Positions 1 through 6,643 of a DNA stretch of 18,635 nucleotides are shown here, in pieces. The notes beneath the pieces were generated by a model. The model did no database searches, had not been told where the DNA came from, and saw nothing but the letters and a program-made list of their open reading frames with translations. The DNA is from JANMZR01 sp031383555. GTDB taxonomy: Bacteria; Bacteroidota; Bacteroidia; Cytophagales; Spirosomataceae. The stretch's first letter is position 1. Every line of letters begins with the position of its first letter. The position numbers and the translations under genes are program-made. The DNA lies in contig JANMZR010000052.1 of assembly GCA_031383555.1 (NCBI GenBank), positions 1 through 18,635 of the forward strand. The letters run 5' to 3'.

Positions 1-3
1 AAA

Positions 4-92
4 TGGTACTCGAGGCGGGAATCGAACCCGCACCGGCGTTGCTTCCGACAGGATTTTAAGTCCTGCGTGTCTACCTATTCCACCACTCGAGC
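4..92 (-). tRNA. tRNA-Leu (anticodon UAA), CCA encoded
   Basis: On the minus strand this folds as a class II tRNA with a long variable arm. The 5' acceptor strand GCTCGAG (92-86) pairs with CTCGAGT near the 3' end, including one G-U pair. The anticodon arm reads CAGGACTTAAAATCCTG, giving anticodon TAA, which is leucine. The T arm carries GGTTCGATTCC. The mature body is 92 to 7 and the CCA tail is encoded at 6-4. It lies downstream of tRNA-Gly, beyond a terminator and two tandem repeats, and no clear promoter of its own is visible. Confidence 0.97.
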
Positions 93-130
93 CTAAAATT
101 TGAATTGAATTCCAATTCTTATTTTAATTT

Positions 131-247
131 AAATAAAAAAAGCACCAAATATGCAGCAATGCATAAGATACTTTTCTCTAAATAAAAAAAGCACCAAATA
201 TGCAGCAATGCATAAAATACTTTTCTTTAAATAAAAAAAGCACCAAA
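131..247. repeat. 49-bp tandem repeat, two full copies plus a partial third
   Basis: Copies begin at 131, 180 and 229, an exact period of 49 bases. The two full copies differ at only a few positions (for example ctcta against cttta at the end). Each starts with AAATAAAAAAAGCACC, which is the left arm of the terminator at 234-261. Each full copy then holds a small palindrome, TATGCA-GCAA-TGCATA. The third copy stops after the GCACC arm and runs into GGTGCTTTTTT. In the tRNA transcript (minus strand) the array therefore presents three copies of a GGTGCTTTTTTTATTT arm. Confidence 0.92.
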
Positions 248-261
248 AGCGGTGCTTTTTT
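234..261 (-). terminator. Rho-independent terminator after tRNA-Gly
   Basis: An 11-bp stem AAAAAAGCACC / GGTGCTTTTTT surrounds a 6-base loop. On the minus strand the stem ends in a T run, so it would stop transcription just after tRNA-Gly. The sequence is symmetric enough to work in both directions. Confidence 0.8.
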
Positions 262-263
262 AG

Positions 264-336
264 AGCGAAAAAAGGGGTTCGAACCCTCGACCTCAACCTT
301 GGCAAGGTTGCGCTCTACCAGCTGAGCTATTTTCGC
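264..336 (-). tRNA. tRNA-Gly (anticodon GCC)
   Basis: The minus strand forms a 73-nt cloverleaf. The acceptor GCGAAAA (336-330) pairs with TTTTCGC (271-265), with discriminator T at 264. The D arm contains AGCTCAGCTGGTAGAGC. The anticodon arm CAACCTTGCCAAGGTTG gives anticodon GCC. The T arm carries GGGTTCGAACCC. No CCA is encoded, unlike the neighbouring tRNA-Leu. A near-consensus promoter lies just upstream and a terminator just downstream. Confidence 0.97.
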
Positions 337-358
337 TTGTTGTTGAGCTATTGGACTG

Positions 359-388
359 CAAAGGTAGTAAATCAGCTTAATTTAGCAA
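359..388 (-). promoter_or_regulatory. Bacteroidota-type promoter for tRNA-Gly
   Basis: On the minus strand TTG (388-386) is followed, after 19 bases, by TACCTTTG (366-359), a full match to the Bacteroidota -7 consensus TAnnTTTG. The predicted transcript start is roughly 15 bases before the tRNA 5' end. Confidence 0.8.
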
Positions 389-483
389 AATATTTTATGC
401 AATATTTTAATAAAGTCATTCTAAAGTGAAATTAACTGCTTGATTTCCAATTGCTATTTTCTTGAAAAAACAAAAATAAATTT

Positions 484-2388
484 TCATATTTTTAATGCCA
501 ATGCCCCATTTTTAATGTCCTCAACCACGTTTGGATCTAGTAAAGTTGAAGTATCGCCCAAGTTTTCGGTTTCGCCTTCTGCTATTTTTCTCAAAATTCG
601 CCGCATGATTTTGCCTGAACGGGTTTTTGGAAGGCCAGAAACAAATTGTATTTTATCGGGCTTGGCAATGGGCCCAATTATTCTTGAAACAGTTGCTAGT
701 ATATCTTTTCGGGTCAAATCTTGATCATGGGCTGAGCTTTCACAAATTACGTATGCGTAAATCCCCTGCCCTTTAACGTCATGCGGATAGCCAACAATAG
801 CACTTTCAACCACGCCTGTATGCATATTAATAGCGTTTTCAACCTCAGCAGTTCCAATTCTATGGCCTGAAACATTTAACACATCGTCAACTCGACCAGT
901 AATTCTATAAAAGCCGTTTTCATCTCGCATGGCACCATCACCAGTAAAATATAGGTTTGGATAGGCCGAGAAATAAGCAGTTCTGCACCGCTCATGATCG
1001 CCCCATGTAGTGCGGATTATTCCCGGCCAAGGAAATTTGATACATAAATTTCCATTAACGTTTCCTCCAGTTATTTCAACACCGTGTTCATCCACGAGCA
1101 TCATCTGTATACCGGGCAATGGCAATGAGGCCCAAGCTGGTTTCAAAGTTGTTAGACCAGCCAAGGCCGAAATCAAGATTCCACTTGTTTCCGTTTGCCA
1201 CCATGTATCTACAACAGGGCAATTATCCTTCCCAATATTTTTTGAATACCAATGCCAAGCTTCTTCATTAATAGGCTCACCTACTGAGCCTAATATTTTC
1301 AATGAACTCAAATCTTTTCCCTCTACATATTCTAATCCAAAACCCATAAGCGAACGAATAGCAGTTGGAGCTGTGTACAAAATATTCACTTGGTGCTTAG
1401 CCACAATATCCCAAAAGCGGCCGGCATCAGGGTAAGTGGGTACTCCTTCAAAAAGCAAAGAAATTGCACCTTGCGCCAAGGGACCATAAATAATATAGGA
1501 ATGGCCGGTAATCCAACCGATATCAGCCGTACAAAAATGTACCATGCCAGCTTTATATTGGAATACATTTTGAAAAGTATAGGCCGTATAAACCATATAT
1601 CCACCACAGGTATGCACCACCCCTTTTGGCTTACCTGTTGAGCCAGAGGTATATAGGATAAAAAGTGGGTCCTCTGAATCCATTTCTTCAGCTGGGCAGT
1701 CGCTTGTTACATGCTTTTCCTCCTCTTCCCACCAAACATCACGGCCCTTTATCATGCTTACTGGCATTCGTGTACGTGTGGCCACTATTATTTTTTTTAC
1801 GGACGGGCAGCCAATCATAGCATCGTCAACGGTGTCTTTCATTGGAATTGCTTTATTGCCACGCACAGCCCCATCGGTGGTAACAACTGCTATACATTGT
1901 GAGTCGTTAATTCGGTCGGCAATAGAACTGGCCGAAAAACCGCCGAAAACTACGGAATGAATTGCCCCAATTCGAGCACATGCCAATACAGCAATAGAAA
2001 GCTCAGGAATCATAGGCATGTAAATACATACACGGTCACCTTTACCCACGCCATTGCGTTTTAAAACATTGGCAAAACGACAAACTCTATTAAATAACTG
2101 ACTGTATGTAAGGGTAATAGCATCCTCATTAGAGTCGTTTGGTTCCCAAATGATAGCGGGCTGGTTTGGCTTATCTCGTACATGTCTATCAAGACAATTT
2201 TCAGTAATATTCAGCTTGCCACCAATAAACCACTCTATTTTTGGCTCCGTAAAATTCCAATTTAATACTTTTGAAAAAGGTTTTTTCCATTCAAAATTAT
2301 TAGTGGCAATTTCACTCCAAAATTCTTCAGGGCTTTCCACACTTTTTTTGTACGCAATTTCGTATTCTTCGAATGAGTTAATTTTCAT
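484..2388 (-). CDS. acs: Acetyl-CoA synthetase (acetate--CoA ligase)
   Basis: This is a 634-aa AMP-forming ligase that turns acetate, ATP and CoA into acetyl-CoA through an acetyl-adenylate, in the cytoplasm. The N-terminal ACS domain (about 1-65) leads into the large AMP-binding domain. The P-loop YTSGSTGKPKG is at 246-256 and the acyl-pocket/adenylate motif TWWQTETSG at 395-403. The hinge and small-domain segment YFTGDGAMRDENGFYRITGR is at 480-499. The C-terminal PKTRSGKIMRR holds Lys593, equivalent to the lysine that is acetylated to switch the enzyme off in other bacteria. Length is close to the usual 650 aa. The start ATG has a weak AAGGTG upstream. It is the last gene of a run with the small membrane protein (77-nt gap) and the MFS transporter. 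The pocket tryptophans favour acetate over longer acids. Confidence 0.96.
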   Translation of the reverse strand: MKINSFEEYEIAYKKSVESPEEFWSEIATNNFEWKKPFSKVLNWNFTEPKIEWFIGGKLNITENCLDRHVRDKPNQPAIIWEPNDSNEDAITLTYSQLFNRVCRFANVLKRNGVGKGDRVCIYMPMIPELSIAVLACARIGAIHSVVFGGFSASSIADRINDSQCIAVVTTDGAVRGNKAIPMKDTVDDAMIGCPSVKKIIVATRTRMPVSMIKGRDVWWEEEEKHVTSDCPAEEMDSEDPLFILYTSGSTGKPKGVVHTCGGYMVYTAYTFQNVFQYKAGMVHFCTADIGWITGHSYIIYGPLAQGAISLLFEGVPTYPDAGRFWDIVAKHQVNILYTAPTAIRSLMGFGLEYVEGKDLSSLKILGSVGEPINEEAWHWYSKNIGKDNCPVVDTWWQTETSGILISALAGLTTLKPAWASLPLPGIQMMLVDEHGVEITGGNVNGNLCIKFPWPGIIRTTWGDHERCRTAYFSAYPNLYFTGDGAMRDENGFYRITGRVDDVLNVSGHRIGTAEVENAINMHTGVVESAIVGYPHDVKGQGIYAYVICESSAHDQDLTRKDILATVSRIIGPIAKPDKIQFVSGLPKTRSGKIMRRILRKIAEGETENLGDTSTLLDPNVVEDIKNGALALKI

Positions 2389-2394
2389 AGCACC

Positions 2395-2415
2395 TTAACC
2401 CCCAATGGGAGAATA
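2395..2415. repeat. Degenerate copy of a CCCCC/GGGGG intergenic palindrome
   Basis: The segment CCTTAACCCCCAATGGGAG resembles the better preserved copy at 15012-15035 (CCCTAACCCCCAGAGGGGG). It lies in the 77-nt gap directly upstream of acs. Its right arm has decayed, so the hairpin is weak here. Confidence 0.45.
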
Positions 2416-2465
2416 TTTAATGTTCTAAAATTATTAATATTTACAATTATTTCTATAGTTTGATT

Positions 2466-2684
2466 TTATGGTGAATCAAACTCACCTTGAATAGCGTACC
2501 TACCAAACGTCACCATGCCAAAAGTAATAATGGGAGCCAGAACGAAAGTATAAATAATAGCAGGGACCAAGTCATTTCCTCCTTTTTCAAAAAGCGGAAA
2601 TGCTTGGTTTACAATCAAATAATAACCAGCTCCCAAGCCTATTATTATTGATAATAATCCAATAATTTTTTTTAAAATATTCAT
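2466..2684 (-). CDS. Small membrane protein (DUF6814-like)
   Basis: This 72-aa protein has two predicted membrane helices, about residues 4-25 (KKIIGLLSIIIGLGAGYYL) and 42-64 (AIIYTFVLAPIITFGMVTF). A short polar loop and a conserved-looking GRYAIQGEFDS tail complete it. It starts 41 nt after the MFS transporter stop codon and ends 77 nt before acs, so it is probably co-transcribed with both. Short proteins of this pattern sit beside MFS transporters in other Bacteroidota, and I recall them as DUF6814, though this is memory and not a search. A role as an accessory subunit of the transporter is inferred only from position. The ATG start is unambiguous, with no strong ribosome binding site. Confidence 0.75.
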   Translation of the reverse strand: MNILKKIIGLLSIIIGLGAGYYLIVNQAFPLFEKGGNDLVPAIIYTFVLAPIITFGMVTFGRYAIQGEFDSP

Positions 2685-2725
2685 ATAATTATTCTTTCAA
2701 TTTAGTAAAAAAATACTTTCACCTA

Positions 2726-4291
2726 TTAGCTTTCGTTCAAATTATGGCTTTTATCTTTCAAAAATACCAAGCCAATTACAAAACATACACTGGCTAATAT
2801 CATAGGATAATATAAACCTTGCAAATAAGGTTTTGCATAAATAACTGCCTGACCGGCTGCTTCTGCTTTTTTGTTGGCCTCCAGTGCTTGTGTAGCCAAA
2901 AAAGTAGCGATGGCGGGCATTAACCCCCCAAATACTCCGTTACCAATATGATATGGCAACGACATTGATGTATATCGAATTTTTGTCGGGAACATTTCCA
3001 CCAAAAAGGCGGCTATAGGCCCATAGGCCATGGTTACGAATGATAATAAAAAGAAAATCATCCAAATCAAAGTCCATTTATCGGAAGTATTGACTGTAAT
3101 AATCTTTTTAATTTCAGCTTTTGGTGTTTCTTTTGATGCATCAGAAAAATAAATCTGGGTTTTAACTTCCTTTAATTTTGTTCCGTCTGAATACTCTCTC
3201 AGAGTTGTAGTAGTAGTTAAGGAATCTGAGGGGGATTTTAAAGCTAATGATTTCACAATATCAACTTTTTCAGCACTAATTATTTCGCTCTTATTATTCA
3301 CATTTACGGTTTGGTATATTTTTTCAAAAATAGGTCTATAACAAATTATTGCTAAAAGCATACCTGTCAAAATAATCCCTTTTCGACCAATTTTATCGGA
3401 AAGCCAACCAAAGAAAATAAATAATGGTGTGCCAATTAAAAGGCCTATCATCATTATGGTATTGGCTTGTACATCATCGATATTGCAGGTTTTTAACAAA
3501 AAAGTTTGTGCATAAAATTGTCCTGTGTACCAAACTACACCCTGCCCCATAGTGGCTCCAAACAAAGCTAAAAGCACATATTTGAAGTTCAATTTATTGC
3601 CAAACGACTCTTTCAATGGATTTAAAGATGTTTTCCCTTCAGCTTTTGCTTTTTCGAATATGGGTGATTCGGCCATATTTCTACGAATTAGAAACGAGAC
3701 AAAAACCATAATACTTGACAATAAGAATGGTATTCTCCAACCATAATCGTCAAAAGCTTCTTTGCCCATACTTGATCGAGTAAACATAATGACCCCCAAA
3801 GCAATAAAAAGCCCAACTGTGGCTGTGGTTTGTATCCAAGAGGTCCAGAATCCACGATTCTCTTGAGGTGAATGCTCAGCCACATAGGTAGCTGCACCGC
3901 CATATTCACCACCCAAAGCTAGGCCCTGAAGTAAGCGTAGAATCAATACCAAAACAGGTGCAAAATAGCCAATTGACTCATAGCTAGGTACTAAACCGAT
4001 AGCAAAAGTGGCGCCTCCCATGAGCATTAGGGTGACCATAAAAGTGTATTTTCGACCTATTAAATCGCCCAACCGACCAAAAAATAGAGCGCCAAATGGG
4101 CGTATTACAAAACCGGCTGCAAAAGTTGCTAAGGTATTCAAAAAGCCAGCTGTTGGGTTATCGCTAGGGAAAAACTTCGATGCTAAAACGGTAGCCAATG
4201 CACCAAAAATATAAAAATCGTACCATTCAATAAGAGTTCCGACGGAGGAAGCACCAATGATATAGGTTAGGCTTTGTTTCTTATGAGACAT
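2726..4291 (-). CDS. MFS transporter, metabolite:H+ symporter (MHS) type
   Basis: This is a 521-aa inner-membrane carrier with 12 predicted helices. The N-terminal GTLIEWYDFYIFG (18-30) is typical of the MHS group (ProP, KgtP, ShiA relatives). MFS motif A appears twice: GRLGDLIGRK (72-81) in loop 2-3 and GWLSDKIGRK (295-304) in loop 8-9. RLLQGLALGGEYGG (119-132) is the helix 4 signature. A hydrophilic insert of about 80 residues (326-405), rich in Lys, Ser and Thr, lies between helices 9 and 10 and should face the periplasm. The group carries organic acids, betaines or sugars with protons. The neighbouring acs suggests a short carboxylate, but the substrate cannot be read from sequence. A TAnnTTTG element lies upstream, and the 72-aa gene follows after 41 nt. 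Confidence 0.9.
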   Translation of the reverse strand: MSHKKQSLTYIIGASSVGTLIEWYDFYIFGALATVLASKFFPSDNPTAGFLNTLATFAAGFVIRPFGALFFGRLGDLIGRKYTFMVTLMLMGGATFAIGLVPSYESIGYFAPVLVLILRLLQGLALGGEYGGAATYVAEHSPQENRGFWTSWIQTTATVGLFIALGVIMFTRSSMGKEAFDDYGWRIPFLLSSIMVFVSFLIRRNMAESPIFEKAKAEGKTSLNPLKESFGNKLNFKYVLLALFGATMGQGVVWYTGQFYAQTFLLKTCNIDDVQANTIMMIGLLIGTPLFIFFGWLSDKIGRKGIILTGMLLAIICYRPIFEKIYQTVNVNNKSEIISAEKVDIVKSLALKSPSDSLTTTTTLREYSDGTKLKEVKTQIYFSDASKETPKAEIKKIITVNTSDKWTLIWMIFFLLSFVTMAYGPIAAFLVEMFPTKIRYTSMSLPYHIGNGVFGGLMPAIATFLATQALEANKKAEAAGQAVIYAKPYLQGLYYPMILASVCFVIGLVFLKDKSHNLNES

Positions 4292-4325
4292 TTAAAAAAA
4301 ATAGGTGTATTTAGAATTATTGTTA

Positions 4326-4333
4326 CAAATATA
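4326..4333 (-). promoter_or_regulatory. Putative -7 element upstream of the MFS/acs operon
   Basis: On the minus strand TATATTTG matches TAnnTTTG exactly and lies 34 nt upstream of the MFS start codon. It sits in the 63-bp gap after doxX. No clear TTG is found at the -33 position, so support comes from the -7 element and location only. Confidence 0.5.
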
Positions 4334-4354
4334 ATCACTGTAAAACTTTTAAAA

Positions 4355-4774
4355 TCATTTTTCCCGCCAAGCTTTCCATGCGCCAGTACTCCACAAAGCC
4401 CAAGCGATAAGCACTGGTTGAAAGAATAGGCGAATAAGCCTAGCTTTGTCAGAGTTTAGAGCTCCAAATGCATCGGTATGATTCAAATATTGAGATATAT
4501 TTCCAGGATAAATTAATACAAAAAATAGGGCCAAAGCTAGGCCTATATTTGCCCTTTGACTTTTCAAAAAAATAATAGCCAGACCAAAGATTATTTCCAC
4601 AACACCAGAAGCTAGCACCACAAAATCTTTACTAAAAGGCAACCAATCAGGTACTTGCGCTTGAAATTCTATTCTGTTAAATGTTAAATGGCTTATACCA
4701 GCAAAAAGCATAAAAGCACCCAAAATAATTCTGAGAATGTTTTCTGTGAGTGAAGTTGTAGTATTTTTTAGCAT
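4355..4774 (-). CDS. DoxX family membrane protein
   Basis: The product is 139 aa with four predicted helices at about 13-30, 50-70, 76-95 and 112-130. Features typical of the DoxX/MauE-like group are FMLFAGISHL (21-30), the VPDWLP turn (41-46) and GVVEIIFGLAI (57-67). Members are small four-helix inner-membrane proteins with varied and mostly unproven roles in redox or thiol homeostasis. It lies 63 nt upstream of the MFS gene on the same strand, but a good -7 element in that gap suggests the MFS operon can start on its own. The ATG start has no Shine-Dalgarno site. The function here is not known. Confidence 0.85.
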   Translation of the reverse strand: MLKNTTTSLTENILRIILGAFMLFAGISHLTFNRIEFQAQVPDWLPFSKDFVVLASGVVEIIFGLAIIFLKSQRANIGLALALFFVLIYPGNISQYLNHTDAFGALNSDKARLIRLFFQPVLIAWALWSTGAWKAWREK

Positions 4775-4999
4775 AGATTATTTTTTTATAAAAGGGGTTA
4801 TAATAATAAATTAATAGGTTATGTTTTAAATTAAATAAATTGCTTCCAGCTTTCAGATTCAGCTATTTTTTTAATTAGTTGATTTCTTTCTATTAAAACT
4901 AAATTGAATTTTATATTCACTTTTTTGGAAAGCACAAAAACTGTTTTATTAAGCTCATAGAGCTGATATTTTGGTAACAAATAAATAATTTTCAATCAT

Positions 5000-5022
5000 G
5001 AGCCCCTTGGGTGGCGATATTT
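5000..5022 (+). repeat. REP-like palindrome, left end
   Basis: The motif begins GAGCCCCTTGGGTGGCGAT and ends ATTT. GCC and GGC form the base of a small hairpin with a mismatch above it. It ends 3 bases before the transposase stop codon, on the downstream side of the gene. Confidence 0.6.
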
Positions 5023-5025
5023 AAT

Positions 5026-5487
5026 TCAATCATAAAATTCAAACAAGTACTTATCATCATAGGAAACATCAAAATCAATCAGCATTTTCAAATATTCTTC
5101 TTTAAATGATTTTGTTCTGTGATGTTCCTCTTGATTCATTATATATTTTATTACAATGTCTCTCTGACTTTTGGAAAAAGAAAAGGCTCCATATCCTGAT
5201 TGCCATTGAAATTTACCTTTAACAAAATGTTGATCATTAATCCAACCACTACTATTAGCTTTAACAGCACTCATAAAATCTGAAATACTCATTTTAACAG
5301 GCATTCCAAACAGAATATGAACATGATCTTTCCACCCTCCAACTGCCAATGATTTTGCACCCTTGTTTGTAATTATACCGGAAATATATTTATGTAAATC
5401 ATCTCTCCAGTCTTTCGTGATAAAATTTTCACGATTTTTAACTGCGAAAACTGCGTGTATGGTTATTTGGGAATAGGTATTTGCCAT
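5026..5487 (-). CDS. REP-associated tyrosine transposase / IS200-like TnpA (Y1 HUH)
   Basis: This 153-aa protein is a Y1 HUH endonuclease of the Transposase_IS200/RAYT family, which cuts and joins single-stranded DNA at hairpins. The metal-binding HUH motif is HVH at 55-57 within GGWKDHVHILFG. The nucleophile candidate is Tyr115 in IVIKYIMNQEEHH (111-123), followed by the usual SFKEEYLKMLIDF segment (127-139). Length fits solitary family members (about 130-180 aa) and no disruption is seen, so it could be active. It starts at ATG 10 bases after a perfect hairpin. It is flanked by related palindromes and lies between doxX and the UbiA gene, both on the same strand. Typical IS200 and RAYT members are hard to separate without copy-number data. 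Confidence 0.9.
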   Translation of the reverse strand: MANTYSQITIHAVFAVKNRENFITKDWRDDLHKYISGIITNKGAKSLAVGGWKDHVHILFGMPVKMSISDFMSAVKANSSGWINDQHFVKGKFQWQSGYGAFSFSKSQRDIVIKYIMNQEEHHRTKSFKEEYLKMLIDFDVSYDDKYLFEFYD

Positions 5488-5497
5488 AATTAATGTC

Positions 5498-5510
5498 GCC
5501 CCTACGGGGC
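5498..5510 (-). repeat. REP-like perfect hairpin at the transposase start
   Basis: GCCCC-TAC-GGGGC is a perfect 5-bp stem with a 3-base loop. On the minus strand it is followed by GACATT, matching the GATATT tail of the outer copies. In the mRNA it would sit 10 bases before the transposase ATG, inside the ribosome footprint. Confidence 0.7.
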
Positions 5511-5541
5511 TTTATATAATTCGTTTTTTTATATTTTACCA

Positions 5542-5564
5542 AAATATCGCCCTTATAGGGGCTC
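5542..5564 (-). repeat. REP-like palindrome, right end
   Basis: On the minus strand it reads GAGCCCCTATAAGGGCGAT and then ATTT, the same motif as the left end but inverted. A 4-bp GCCC/GGGC stem is seen. It has the same orientation as the inner copy at 5498-5510. Confidence 0.65.
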
Positions 5565-5656
5565 AAAAAATATTACTTCATCACATTGATTTTTTCCCAA
5601 AATAACCTAAACCATATTTTTTATAAGAATTAAAAATTACAAAAAAAGGAAATTAA

Positions 5657-6520
5657 TTATCCAATTATTAACCACAAAAAGAAAAAATTCAAGCAAGTAC
5701 TACCTAACAAATTCATAATCATCGTATTCTTAAAGCTGGCTTCTGCTTCATTATTCCAAGCTTTCAAAACCCAATAATTATAGAAAATTAAAGAGGGAGC
5801 CATGCAAATAAGGTAAGTAATAAAGTCACTTGAAAATAGCTTATTTGCTTTTTGAAAATAAAATAAAAAGCCCACTGTCGACAACAAAAAAAGAACTGCT
5901 GTAAATACAAAAGTGCCCTTTATACCAAGCTTTAAACTCATGGTAATATCACCACGCTTGGCGTCTTCATCGTGCTGATATATTTGTGTGATAGGATAAA
6001 AAGCCCAAAGATTAAGTGAAGTAAGTAATGCTGGCAATAGGGTTTCTTTTTCAAAAAAAGCTTTTGAACTATCACTAATTAATTGAAAAACAACTAGATA
6101 AATAAATAATCCTTGAAAAAGACCCACAATAAACCAACTGAAAAAAGGGTATTTTTTGAGCCTAATGATAGGATGAGAATAAGCTTTCGAAATTAAAATA
6201 TAAATGATTATGGCAAATGAAAAAATAAGCCCGCAGGTAAAATAAGCCAAAATAACTGCAAACACATCTATCAAATTGGCTACATAATATAGTTGTATAT
6301 TTACAGGCAATGGCTTTTCAACACCACCGATTGGGCCAACATCTTTATCGAAATAGCTGTTGTAGGCATTAGAAGCAGGGTAAACCATAAAATGAAGTAT
6401 TATAAATGCCCAAATAGTTTTTGTAATATTAGGATTTATACTTTGGCTAAAGGCAAACCAAAAAACAGGCATTAAAAAGAATGAAAAATGAAACCGCAAA
6501 TGCTGCAATATTGACTTCAT
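5657..6520 (-). CDS. UbiA-family prenyltransferase
   Basis: This 287-aa integral membrane protein has about eight or nine hydrophobic helices. UbiA enzymes move a prenyl chain from a diphosphate onto an aromatic or other acceptor, holding Mg-diphosphate between two Asp-rich motifs. Here the first is NSYFDKD (54-60), where a usual Asp after the Asn is Ser. The second is YQHDEDAKRGDITM (181-194). The TQIYQHxED form is one I associate with Bacteroidota UbiA proteins beside type III polyketide synthases, from memory. It diverges from such a synthase across 123 bp, which favours a prenylated polyketide or quinone-like lipid over ubiquinone or menaquinone assembly. The acceptor and prenyl donor are not known. 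The ATG start fits the first helix. Confidence 0.85.
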   Translation of the reverse strand: MKSILQHLRFHFSFFLMPVFWFAFSQSINPNITKTIWAFIILHFMVYPASNAYNSYFDKDVGPIGGVEKPLPVNIQLYYVANLIDVFAVILAYFTCGLIFSFAIIIYILISKAYSHPIIRLKKYPFFSWFIVGLFQGLFIYLVVFQLISDSSKAFFEKETLLPALLTSLNLWAFYPITQIYQHDEDAKRGDITMSLKLGIKGTFVFTAVLFLLSTVGFLFYFQKANKLFSSDFITYLICMAPSLIFYNYWVLKAWNNEAEASFKNTMIMNLLGSTCLNFFFLWLIIG

Positions 6521-6560
6521 ATATTTAACAAATTACAAATGTTTGTAGTTTTTAAAAATA

Positions 6561-6589
6561 TAAAGGTAAAGCAAATGACATTGAACCAA
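6561..6589 (-). promoter_or_regulatory. Putative promoter for the UbiA gene
   Basis: On the minus strand TTG (6589-6587) and TACCTTTA (6568-6561) are 18 bases apart. The second matches TAnnTTTG except at the last base. It lies about 40 nt upstream of the start codon in the divergent gap shared with the polyketide synthase gene. Confidence 0.45.
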
Positions 6590-6643
6590 TATTATACTTC
6601 GTATTTTTATAAAAATTATAGATTTCAAATTTACAAATAAAAT

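Larger units (their letters stand above)
5000..5564 (-). mobile_element. Solitary IS200-like / RAYT element with terminal palindromes
   Basis: A single HUH transposase gene is bounded by imperfect inverted copies of one 23-base motif (5000-5022 and 5542-5564, 18 of 23 positions matching). Both begin GAGCCCC and end GGCGATATTT. A third related palindrome lies at 5498-5510 next to the transposase start. There is no second gene such as tnpB. The edges are set from the outer motif copies, and single-strand transposition by this family leaves no target duplication, so the true ends may differ by some bases. Confidence 0.7.

Noticed and set aside
131..247. Possible CRISPR array in the repeated region near the tRNAs.
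   Set aside because: The repeats are directly tandem with a 49-base period, there are no unique spacers, and no cas genes are present.
1010..1435. Long open frames on the plus strand inside acs and other minus-strand genes.
   Set aside because: They are antisense frames inside strongly supported genes, with no family motifs or start signals.
4831..4995. A 54-codon open frame on the minus strand between doxX and the transposase, opening with TTG and ending QFI-stop.
   Set aside because: It has no ATG, no ribosome site and no recognisable motif. It may be a remnant of a gene cut by the element insertion, but composition alone does not support calling it.
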